Shown one piece after another: positions 34,976-41,906 of a DNA stretch of 49,563 bases (positions are counted from its first letter, which is position 1; every line of letters begins with the position of its first letter). The stretch is from assembly GCA_024637275.1 (NCBI GenBank), contig JAGXFS010000122.1, forward strand, positions 1 through 49,563. Direction: 5' to 3'. The translations under genes were made by a program, and so were the position numbers. The notes beneath the pieces are model-generated. The model was not told where the DNA came from. It did not search any database and was given only the letters and a program-made list of their open reading frames with translations. This DNA is from Acidimicrobiia bacterium. Lineage in GTDB: Bacteria > Actinomycetota > Acidimicrobiia > Spongiisociales > JAENVV01.

Positions 34976-35334
34976 CCCAGCGATCCGACTTCGGCGCCGC
35001 GCTCGAGCCGTTGCTGCTGGTACTTGGTGCCGAAGCCGTCGACGTTGCAGAGGCCACCGATTCGGATGTTGTGCTGAGCTGGGACGGATCCCCCACCATC
35101 GCCATTCGGCTCGACTTTTCAGAAACCACCGCTGCCCAGGTTCGCTCTGTGGAAAGCGAGTTGGGCGGCAAACTATCCGACCTCTCGCGAGAACAAAAAC
35201 AGGCGGCTATCCGAATTCTCGACGACCGAGGAGCCTTCGCTCTGCGCAAAGCGATCGAGGACGTAGCGGACGCCATGAGCGTCAGCCGGATCACCATCTA
35301 CAACTACCTCAACGCTATTCGTGACTCCCGATGA
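34972..35334 (+). CDS. YheO/DauR-type HTH transcriptional regulator, short form
   Basis: A 120-residue protein whose C-terminal 55 residues are a helix-turn-helix of the HTH_22 type: SREQKQAAIRILDDRGAFAL, RKAIEDVADAMSVSRI, TIYNYLNAIRDS. The YNYL ending of the recognition helix is diagnostic of YheO/DauR-like regulators. The usual N-terminal PAS-like YheO domain (about 110 residues) is absent; instead there is a short beta-rich segment with DVVLSWDGSPTIAIRLDFS. GTG 34972 overlaps the preceding stop. The only other regulators visible in the window are the antitoxin and YerC, so it is the best candidate to control the purine/ureide genes through the shared site. Confidence 0.8.
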   Translation: MTQRSDFGAALEPLLLVLGAEAVDVAEATDSDVVLSWDGSPTIAIRLDFSETTAAQVRSVESELGGKLSDLSREQKQAAIRILDDRGAFALRKAIEDVADAMSVSRITIYNYLNAIRDSR

Positions 35335-35359
35335 GCCCGATCTCGGGTGCCTTGTTTTC

Positions 35360-35365
35360 TAGAAT
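35360..35365 (+). promoter_or_regulatory. Candidate -10 for the PLP-enzyme operon
   Basis: TAGAAT lies 22 bases before the GTG at 35387, and AAAGGAG sits six bases before that GTG. A -35 is not convincing. Confidence 0.4.
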
Positions 35366-35386
35366 CAATCCACCCAAAGGAGCAGC

Positions 35387-36874
35387 GTGACAAGTTCAAT
35401 CATGGGTCTCTTCGACGACGTGGTCGACGACCAAGCCCTCAACAACACCGTCGATCGGTTCCGCGAACGCGAAATTGCCCTGCCGACTTTCGCGCAACTG
35501 GCCGACCCGTCAACCATGCCAGCGGGAGTTATGGACGCTCTGGCGGGCGTCGGACCGGATGATCCGGATCCGCGCAACCTCTGGCGGGTGAACTGGTACA
35601 ACGATGCCAGCCGAACCGGCCGGACCGACGTCCCTGCCTATCTTGAGATTCCTTCGGAGCTGAGCGGCGTCGACGCCAAAATCCTCCTCGCCCTCGGGAA
35701 CAAGTTCCCGATGATCCGGGCACACAAAGTGCTGGCCGCCTACGCCTGTCTCGCTCCCCGGATCGTGACCGGAGCCTTCGATCCCACCACCCACCGGGCT
35801 GTGTGGCCCTCCACCGGCAACTACGCCAGAGGTGGCGTGGCGATTAGTCGGATCATGGGCTGTCGCGGCATGGCCGTGCTGCCAGAAGGAATGAGCCAGG
35901 AACGATTCGACTGGCTGAACGAATGGACGTCCGGCCCCGAAGACATCATTCGCACCACCGGAACCGAGTCAAACGTCAAAGAGATCTACGACGCCTGCAA
36001 CGAACTCGCTAAAGACAGCACCAATGTGATCCTCAACCAGTTCTCCGAATTCGCCAATCACCTCGGCCACTACTTCGTGACTGGCAGAGCTCTTGAACAC
36101 ATCTATGAAGCTGCAGGTGGCGGGAACCTGGTTTCGTTCGTATCAGCTTCCGGGTCCGGCGGAACCATCGCCGCCGGCGACTACCTGAAGGAGCGACACG
36201 GCTCGCGTATTGTCGCAGTCGAGGCGCTGGAGTGCCCGACCATGTTGTACAACGGGTACGGCGAACACAACATTCAGGGCATCGGCGACAAGCACATCCC
36301 GCTCATTCAGAACGTGATGAACACCGACGATGTCGTCGCCATCTCGGATCAAGCGACTGACACGCTCCTTCTCCTGTTCAACACCGAAGCCGGCAAGCAG
36401 TACCTTGTGAGCCAGGGTTTAGACGCGACATTTGTCGATCAACTGCAGCACCTGGGCTTCTCCTCGATCGCCAACATGCTTGCGGCGATCAAAGTAGCCA
36501 AGCTCCATAACTACGGAGCGGGCGATGTGATCGTGACCGTTGCCACCGACGGGTTCGAGCTGTACCGGTCCGAGGTCGACAAGATCACGTCGCGCGATCA
36601 TCCCGGCGGGTTCGACGACATGGCGGCCGCCGCAGCGTACGCCCGATTCATCGAAGGCGTGGACACCGACCACACGGTTGACCTGGGGGCGATCGGAAGA
36701 AACCGAATCTTCAACCTTGGCTACTACACCTGGGTCGAACAACAGGGCGTCGATTTCGACTCGTTCGAAGCCCGCAGATCGCAGTCCTTCTGGACGGACC
36801 TGCACGGACACGTGACGCGTTGGGACGATCAGATCGCGGAGTTCAACCACCGAACCGGGGTTTCGGTTGACTGA
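35387..36874 (+). CDS. Fold-type II PLP enzyme, cysteine-synthase-like (495 aa)
   Basis: A 495-residue pyridoxal-phosphate enzyme of the cysteine synthase/threonine dehydratase fold, with about 90 extra N-terminal residues. Expected features: NKFPMIRAHKVLAAY with Lys114 as the likely Schiff-base lysine, the substrate loop PSTGNYARGG (141-150) and the phosphate-binding glycine loop SASGSGGTIAAG (253-264). The C-terminal part (DMAAAAAYARFIEGVDTDHT to the end) is an additional helical region. I recognise an actinobacterial family usually called only PLP-dependent lyase/thiolase. GTG 35387 has a good AGGAG. It overlaps the second PLP enzyme by 8 bp. An ammonia-lyase role at the end of ureide breakdown is possible but unproven. 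Confidence 0.8.
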   Translation: MTSSIMGLFDDVVDDQALNNTVDRFREREIALPTFAQLADPSTMPAGVMDALAGVGPDDPDPRNLWRVNWYNDASRTGRTDVPAYLEIPSELSGVDAKILLALGNKFPMIRAHKVLAAYACLAPRIVTGAFDPTTHRAVWPSTGNYARGGVAISRIMGCRGMAVLPEGMSQERFDWLNEWTSGPEDIIRTTGTESNVKEIYDACNELAKDSTNVILNQFSEFANHLGHYFVTGRALEHIYEAAGGGNLVSFVSASGSGGTIAAGDYLKERHGSRIVAVEALECPTMLYNGYGEHNIQGIGDKHIPLIQNVMNTDDVVAISDQATDTLLLLFNTEAGKQYLVSQGLDATFVDQLQHLGFSSIANMLAAIKVAKLHNYGAGDVIVTVATDGFELYRSEVDKITSRDHPGGFDDMAAAAAYARFIEGVDTDHTVDLGAIGRNRIFNLGYYTWVEQQGVDFDSFEARRSQSFWTDLHGHVTRWDDQIAEFNHRTGVSVD

Positions 36875-37985
36875 AAACCCGTTCCTCAAATATCGGACTC
36901 GTCTTGATTCCTACCGGCGAGCGATGGATGGTGGATGGACCGACACCCGGTTTGTGGATCTCGTGGATCGTCTCGACACATCGATCGCAAGCCTGGAAGG
37001 GCATGGATTCGAGGTCACTCCGCTGGCGCCGTTCCCCGAACTGCACCCGGGTGGTGCCGTCCTATGGGTCAAAGACGACACCGGCAACGTTGGGGGCTCG
37101 CACAAATCCCGACACCTCTTTGGCGTGCTCCTGGCTGAGGCGGTTGACGGGGCGGGGGGTGGGGACCTGGCGATCGCCTCATGCGGCAACGCCGCCATCG
37201 CCGCATCGGTCATCGCAAAGGCCACCGACCGTCCTTTGCATGTCTTCATTCCCACCTGGGCCGACCAGGCGATCGTCGATGTGCTCCAATCCAACGGGGC
37301 ACGGATCGAGGTTTGCCCACGTCGGTCAGGCGAATCCGGCGACCCCACTTATCTCCGTTTTCTCGAAGCGGTGTCTAGTGGTGCAACACCGTTCTCCGTG
37401 CAAAGCCCGGCTACCCCCACCACGCTGGACGGTGGCCGTACGATGGGCTGGGAGCTCGCCGACCAACTCGTTGCGGGCCAAGCTCACGGAACGGTCAACG
37501 TGTTTATCCAAGTCGGGGGTGGTGCTCTGGCCAGCGCAACCTGGGCCGGCCTAACCGAGGGGTTAAATACCACGCCGAACATCCAGCCCGTGCTCTTTAC
37601 CGTTCAGACCGAAGCATGCGCACCGCTCGCTCGAGCCTGGAACGAACTGATGGCCCCGGGGTTGTCGGCTACCGGGAGCCTCGATCTAGCAGTGGCCGAG
37701 CCGGATCGGTTTATGAGACCGTGGGAGCCCATCGGACAATCGGAAGCAACCGGCATCCTTGACGACGTCACCTATGACTGGTTGCCGCTCATATCTGGCA
37801 TGCTCATGTCCGGCGGCGAACCAATCGTCGTCGACGAGACAACCATCGTGGCCGCTCACCAGCGGGGTCGGGCGATCACCCACGTCGACGTCGAACCGAC
37901 CGGCACGGCGGGGTACGCCGGATTATTGGCGTCACGGCGACCCGAACCAGCCGTAGTCCTGTTCACCGGCGTCTCGCGTTTCTGA
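36867..37985 (+). CDS. Fold-type II PLP enzyme, threonine-synthase-like (372 aa)
   Basis: A 372-residue fold-type II enzyme. The N-terminus NPFLKYRTRLDSYRRAMDGG is threonine-synthase-like. Lys80 in DTGNVGGSHKSRHLFG is the likely PLP lysine, SCGNAAIAAS (105-114) the substrate loop and QVGGGALASATW (215-226) the phosphate loop. It begins with TTG, overlapping the first PLP gene by 8 bp; GGGG upstream is its ribosome site. Possible reactions include beta-elimination of diaminopropionate or threonine, which would replace YgeX of the E. coli cluster. The sequence does not show which. Confidence 0.78.
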   Translation: MTENPFLKYRTRLDSYRRAMDGGWTDTRFVDLVDRLDTSIASLEGHGFEVTPLAPFPELHPGGAVLWVKDDTGNVGGSHKSRHLFGVLLAEAVDGAGGGDLAIASCGNAAIAASVIAKATDRPLHVFIPTWADQAIVDVLQSNGARIEVCPRRSGESGDPTYLRFLEAVSSGATPFSVQSPATPTTLDGGRTMGWELADQLVAGQAHGTVNVFIQVGGGALASATWAGLTEGLNTTPNIQPVLFTVQTEACAPLARAWNELMAPGLSATGSLDLAVAEPDRFMRPWEPIGQSEATGILDDVTYDWLPLISGMLMSGGEPIVVDETTIVAAHQRGRAITHVDVEPTGTAGYAGLLASRRPEPAVVLFTGVSRF

Positions 37986-38007
37986 CCAACCAGGTAACGT
38001 CGTTTCG

Positions 38008-38598
38008 ATGGAGTTCTCCGAAACCCTCGCCAAACGCCGCATGGTCCGCAACTACACCGACGAACCGGTCACCCGCGAGCAACTGGAGCGGATTGCTCAG
38101 GCTGGCGCCCGGGCACCGAGCGCCGGAAATACCCGGGGTCAGTCTTTCGTTGTCGTGACCGACTCAGCAACCCGCCAGGCGATTGCCGGGTTGGCCGGCG
38201 AGTCGCATTACGTCGATTTGGGCTTCGACCCGTGGATCTCCCGGGCCCCGGCTCACATCATCATCGGTGTCTCAGAAGCGGCCTATCACAATCGCTACCA
38301 AGAAACCGACAAGCTCGGGCCGGACGGGGAAATCGAGTGGCCGGTTCCGTACTGGTGGGTCGATGCCGGCGCCTCGCTCATGGCGATCCTGCTGGCCGCC
38401 ATCGACGAAGGCTTGGCGGCCGGGTTTCTCGGCGTACACGCATTCGACGAACTCGAGGCACTGGTCGGCATGCCTGAAGACGTTTCGGCGATAGGGATCG
38501 TAACGATTGGTCATCCCGCCGCCGATCGCCGTTCGGGGTCGTTGAATCGACCCGCTCCGATCGGGATCCATTGGGAACGCTGGCACGCGCAAACATGA
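38008..38598 (+). CDS. Nitroreductase-family FMN oxidoreductase
   Basis: A 196-residue flavoprotein of the nitroreductase fold. The N-terminus has KRRMVRNYTDEPVTREQLERIAQAGARAPSAGNTRGQSFVVV, the FMN-phosphate and ribityl contacts, and the C-terminal half has WWVDAGASLMAILLAAIDEGLAAGFLG with IGIVTIGHP. It starts 22 bp after the PLP enzyme and ends 10 bp before the MenC-like gene, so it is in the same operon. Substrates of this family range from quinones and nitroaromatics to F420-type cofactor steps; none is indicated here. Confidence 0.88.
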   Translation: MEFSETLAKRRMVRNYTDEPVTREQLERIAQAGARAPSAGNTRGQSFVVVTDSATRQAIAGLAGESHYVDLGFDPWISRAPAHIIIGVSEAAYHNRYQETDKLGPDGEIEWPVPYWWVDAGASLMAILLAAIDEGLAAGFLGVHAFDELEALVGMPEDVSAIGIVTIGHPAADRRSGSLNRPAPIGIHWERWHAQT

Positions 38599-38608
38599 GC
38601 ACTCCGCC

Positions 38609-39682
38609 GTGGTGATCGATTCGGTCGCCCTGCATACGGTCGGGCTGTCTTTGCGAGATCCATTCGTAACGGCCGCCAGTGCTCTGACTACGAGAACGCT
38701 CCTCCTGGTTTCCATCACGAGCGGCAACGAAGTCGGGTGGGGCGAGTGCAGTGCGGACGGATCAAGTTATTGCCGCGGGGAAAGCGCCGATACTGCTCGA
38801 CTGGCGCTCGGCCACGTGGCCCAGGGGTTACTCGGATCACAGGTAGTTGAACCCGTGACGAACAGCGACCTGGTTGCGTCTCCCATGGCGGCCGCCGCCC
38901 TCGAAGCTGCCAGATGGGATCTCTACGCCAAATCCGAAGGCCTTCCGCTGGCCCTGGCTCTTGAGGGAAGTTTGGACCGCGTACCTTCGCGAGCGGTACT
39001 CGGCCGGTCCGACCATCTCCTTGACCGGGCCGAACAAGCGATTGGCCAGGGCTATCGGTCACTCAAGGTCAAACTGACGCCGTCTGACGATCTGGCGAAC
39101 CTCCGCTCCGTGCGAGCCGCCTACCCCGACATCGGGATCGCGGTCGATTTCAACGGATCGGCGAGTCACGAGCACGAAAGCCCCGGGTATTGGGATGAAC
39201 TCGACGACCTTCGCCTCGAGTTCATCGAGCAGCCGTTTGAGCCAGCGGACAACCATCGGAGCGGACAGTTGATCGAGCGGTCAAGGACCCCGATCTGTCT
39301 CGATGAGAGCGTGCGCGACCGGCACCAGGCGGCCTGGGCCGCCTCGCGCGGGTTCTTGATCAACCTGAAAGCCGCCAAGTCCGGAGGAGCCACCGAAGCC
39401 CGATCCATCTGGAGGGACCTTCCAGCCGGCCAGGGCTGGTGGGGCGGAATGCTCGAGACCGGTATCGGACGAGCCCATTCTCTGGCGCTCGCCACGCTCC
39501 CTGGCGGGTCGCTGGCAACCGATCTGGCAGCCTCAGATCGTTACTACGCAACGGACCTCACCGAATCATTTCCCCTACATGACGGCGGGATCACTCCCAG
39601 CGGGCTGCCCGGTATCGGTGTCGAGGTCGACATGGACGCTCTTGACCACCTAAACATCCGACCACCCGACCGGTTTCTCTAA
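38609..39682 (+). CDS. MenC-like enolase-superfamily enzyme (OSBS / N-acylamino-acid racemase)
   Basis: A 357-residue enolase-superfamily enzyme. The capping domain begins VALHTVGLSLRDPFVTAASA, with GWGECSADGSSYCRGE. The barrel supplies SLKVKLTP (catalytic Lys-x-Lys), IAVDFNGS, FIEQPFEP and ICLDESV for the metal, and INLKAAKSGG for the second lysine. This is the o-succinylbenzoate synthase/N-acylamino-acid racemase group. No other menaquinone gene is present, while a D-carbamoylase lies 12 kb away, so racemisation of an N-substituted amino acid is a real alternative. It starts at GTG 38609; a second GTG follows directly. Confidence 0.8.
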   Translation: MVIDSVALHTVGLSLRDPFVTAASALTTRTLLLVSITSGNEVGWGECSADGSSYCRGESADTARLALGHVAQGLLGSQVVEPVTNSDLVASPMAAAALEAARWDLYAKSEGLPLALALEGSLDRVPSRAVLGRSDHLLDRAEQAIGQGYRSLKVKLTPSDDLANLRSVRAAYPDIGIAVDFNGSASHEHESPGYWDELDDLRLEFIEQPFEPADNHRSGQLIERSRTPICLDESVRDRHQAAWAASRGFLINLKAAKSGGATEARSIWRDLPAGQGWWGGMLETGIGRAHSLALATLPGGSLATDLAASDRYYATDLTESFPLHDGGITPSGLPGIGVEVDMDALDHLNIRPPDRFL

Positions 39683-39741
39683 GATTTCCTGTAACACTTG
39701 CCCGCTACCAGGCACTTCTTGGTTGGAGGCTGAGATACACC

Positions 39742-40461
39742 ATGAGTACATCCCCGATGGATGACCTGAAAGCATATGCCGCATCATTGACGGATTCCGT
39801 CTCTTTTGAAGAGACCGATACCGTAGTTGCAAGCGTCCTCCGCGCCCCCCGTGGTGGTCGCTTGCCGCTCAAACAGCGAGTGACCGCTGTTGGTGTCGTG
39901 ATCGCAACTTTCCTTTCAGCGAACGTGGGGTTGGCGGCTGCTGCGCAGAACGCCGCCCCCGGGGATGCTCTTTATGGAGTTGATCGTGCCTACGAACGAA
40001 TTGCTGCGTTTGTGGGAATCAGCAATTCACGTACCGAGGAACGCCTCCAGGAGGCGAACGACTTGGCCGAGAGAGGCGACGCATCTGCTGCGTTGGCTGC
40101 GGCGTCAGCTGCTCTCGATGCCTTGAGTTCGTCCCTGGAGGACCCCGGTTCGGGCGCGGACGACGAGTCGGCTGCGTCCATCCGCGAAGCTTCGGCGGAA
40201 ATAACCCAGGCCATCCCCCAGAACGGCAATTCACGACCCGAATTCGTGAACGACATGATGGCCGAAACCCGCATGATTGTTCAGTTGGCTCAGGAGATGC
40301 GCGAAGCAGCCGCCAATGGAGATGCCTCCGAAGCCGCCAAGAAGCTCAAGGACCAGGCCAAGAAACTTTCCGATAAGGCCAAGAAAGAAAAGGCCAACAA
40401 CTCGGAAAAGGACAAGCCGAAGAGCAACAACGGCAACGGTAGCGATAACGGCACTCCTTAG
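39742..40461 (+). CDS. Single-pass membrane protein with DUF5667-like external domain
   Basis: A 239-residue protein: a cytoplasmic N-terminus of about 45 residues, one transmembrane helix near 47-68 (VTAVGVVIATFLSANVGLAAAA), then APGDALYGVDRAYERIAAFVG, a motif of DUF5667 proteins in actinobacteria. An Ala/Glu-rich helical region follows, then a Lys-rich tail (KLKDQAKKLSDKAKKEK) ending in Asn/Gly repeats. It lies 58 bp upstream of an ECF sigma factor, an arrangement that suggests it influences that sigma factor, perhaps as a membrane anti-sigma partner. This is inference, since no known anti-sigma motif is visible. Confidence 0.72.
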   Translation: MSTSPMDDLKAYAASLTDSVSFEETDTVVASVLRAPRGGRLPLKQRVTAVGVVIATFLSANVGLAAAAQNAAPGDALYGVDRAYERIAAFVGISNSRTEERLQEANDLAERGDASAALAAASAALDALSSSLEDPGSGADDESAASIREASAEITQAIPQNGNSRPEFVNDMMAETRMIVQLAQEMREAAANGDASEAAKKLKDQAKKLSDKAKKEKANNSEKDKPKSNNGNGSDNGTP

Positions 40462-40519
40462 GCTGATAACCCCGGCTAATTGCCAGCTCGGGCCGCGATA
40501 CCGTTAGAGTTGCCGGGCC

Positions 40520-41086
40520 ATGACAGAATCCGCCGGGGACAGATCATCGACGTGGCCGCCCTCTCTCGAGGCAATCGAGCAAGCCCGCAACGGCAACAAC
40601 TCGGCTCTTGCCGACATCCTCCGAGCCGGACATCCCCGCCTCGTCGCCTATTTCTCTGGCGCCGGACCCCAGCGAGCCGATGCAGAGGACCTGGCCGCTC
40701 ATACCCTTGAAGCAGTCGTCACCTCAATCCACCGACTCAAAAACCCCGACGCCTTTGAGGGTTGGTTCTGGCAGATAGCTCGCTATTCGTTCAGAGGGTG
40801 GATCCGGAAAACCCGCCGACCCGACCGATTTGAGCCCAGCTACATTCCCGATCGGAATGCCGAAGACAAGGTCGAGTTGAACGACGAGCACACGCAAATC
40901 CGCCAGGCACTTGCTGCTCTGAGTCCCAAAGACCGCAGCCTGCTGTGGCTCCGCGACGTCGAGGACCTGTCGTATGAAGAGATCGGCGGGCGCCTCGGCT
41001 CGGCGATCGGAACCGTTCGGGTTGCCTGCCATCGAGCCCGCAAACGCCTGGAAGAGGCGTACGCTGCCCTGGAGCAAGATGCGTGA
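40520..41086 (+). CDS. ECF-type RNA polymerase sigma factor
   Basis: A 188-residue sigma-70 family protein with regions 2 and 4 only. Region 2: ILRAGHPRLVAYFSGAGPQRADAEDLAAHTLEAVV with AFEGWFWQIARYSFRGWIRK. Region 4: ALAALSPKDRSLLWLRDVEDLSYEEIGGRLGSAIGTVRVACHRARKRLEE, a typical helix-turn-helix that contacts the -35. The preceding DUF5667-like membrane protein is its likely partner. It overlaps the SpoU methyltransferase gene by 8 bp, an odd but common packing in compact genomes. Confidence 0.92.
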   Translation: MTESAGDRSSTWPPSLEAIEQARNGNNSALADILRAGHPRLVAYFSGAGPQRADAEDLAAHTLEAVVTSIHRLKNPDAFEGWFWQIARYSFRGWIRKTRRPDRFEPSYIPDRNAEDKVELNDEHTQIRQALAALSPKDRSLLWLRDVEDLSYEEIGGRLGSAIGTVRVACHRARKRLEEAYAALEQDA

Positions 41087-41834
41087 AATCACCTCGCCAA
41101 CCAACCCACTAGTCAAATCGATCGTTCGCCTGCGCGACCGCCGCTCTCGGGACGAATTGCGCACGTTCATCATTGAAGGCTTCGATGAGTTGAACCGCGC
41201 CCGCCTCCGGTCAGATCTGGTCATCGATACGGTTCTCATTTCCCAAGGCGAGTCGTACACGCCCCTGGCTGGCGAACGCATCATCTCGGTAACCGACGCC
41301 ATCCTGGAAAAGGTGGCCGTGCGAGGCCCGGCGGCCAGGGTTCTGGCGGTCGCCCAACAATTCGACACGTCACTCGCTGGCATACCGGAAACAAACGATC
41401 TGGTGCTCATTGCTGAGCGCATCGAAAAGCCTGGCAACCTCGGCACGATGCTCAGGACGGCCGACGCCGTCGGGGCGGCAGTCGTGATCTGTGACCCGCT
41501 CGTCGACGTGTTCAATCCGTCGGTAGTACGGGCGTCACTCGGTTGCCTGTTTACCGTCCCGATTGCTACCGCCTCGATTGATGAGGCCCTCGCCTTTGTG
41601 ACGGGCTACACGACCGTGGTCGCGACTCCCGAGGCAAAACAGACGCTCTATGAACTCGACCTGACCGGTCCGACCGCCATGGTTATCGGATCTGAGCACG
41701 ACGGGGTTTCACCGGCATGGAAAGAAGCCGCCGACGCACTCTGCTCGATTCCGATGGCCGGTCACGCCGATAGCCTGAACGCGGCTACCTCGGCTGCGGT
41801 GATGTTGTACGAAGCGGTTCGCCAGCGTCAATAA
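41079..41834 (+). CDS. SpoU/TrmH-family RNA 2'-O-methyltransferase
   Basis: A 251-residue knotted methyltransferase acting on rRNA or tRNA ribose. The N-terminal substrate domain (NPLVKSIVRLRDRRSRDELRTFIIEG) is as in TsnR/RlmB-type enzymes. The catalytic domain has the three SpoU motifs: IAERIEKPGNLGTMLRTADAVG (motif 1), MVIGSEHDGVSPAW (motif 2) and IPMAGHADSLNAATSAAVMLYEAVR (motif 3). ATG 41079 lies within the end of the sigma gene; the longer open frame overlaps it and is unlikely. Confidence 0.94.
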   Translation: MREITSPTNPLVKSIVRLRDRRSRDELRTFIIEGFDELNRARLRSDLVIDTVLISQGESYTPLAGERIISVTDAILEKVAVRGPAARVLAVAQQFDTSLAGIPETNDLVLIAERIEKPGNLGTMLRTADAVGAAVVICDPLVDVFNPSVVRASLGCLFTVPIATASIDEALAFVTGYTTVVATPEAKQTLYELDLTGPTAMVIGSEHDGVSPAWKEAADALCSIPMAGHADSLNAATSAAVMLYEAVRQRQ

Positions 41835-41845
41835 CCGACCAATCG

Positions 41846-41874
41846 TTGAATCGAACACCTGTTCGGGCTAGGCT
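41846..41874 (+). promoter_or_regulatory. Promoter of the exonuclease/UvrC gene
   Basis: TTGAAT (41846-41851) and TAGGCT (41869-41874) are separated by exactly 17 bp. The GTG start at 41907 lies 33 bases after the -10. Both boxes match housekeeping consensus reasonably well. Confidence 0.5.
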
Positions 41875-41906
41875 CTCTTCCCCGCCACCGAAGGGGCATC
41901 GAGCCA

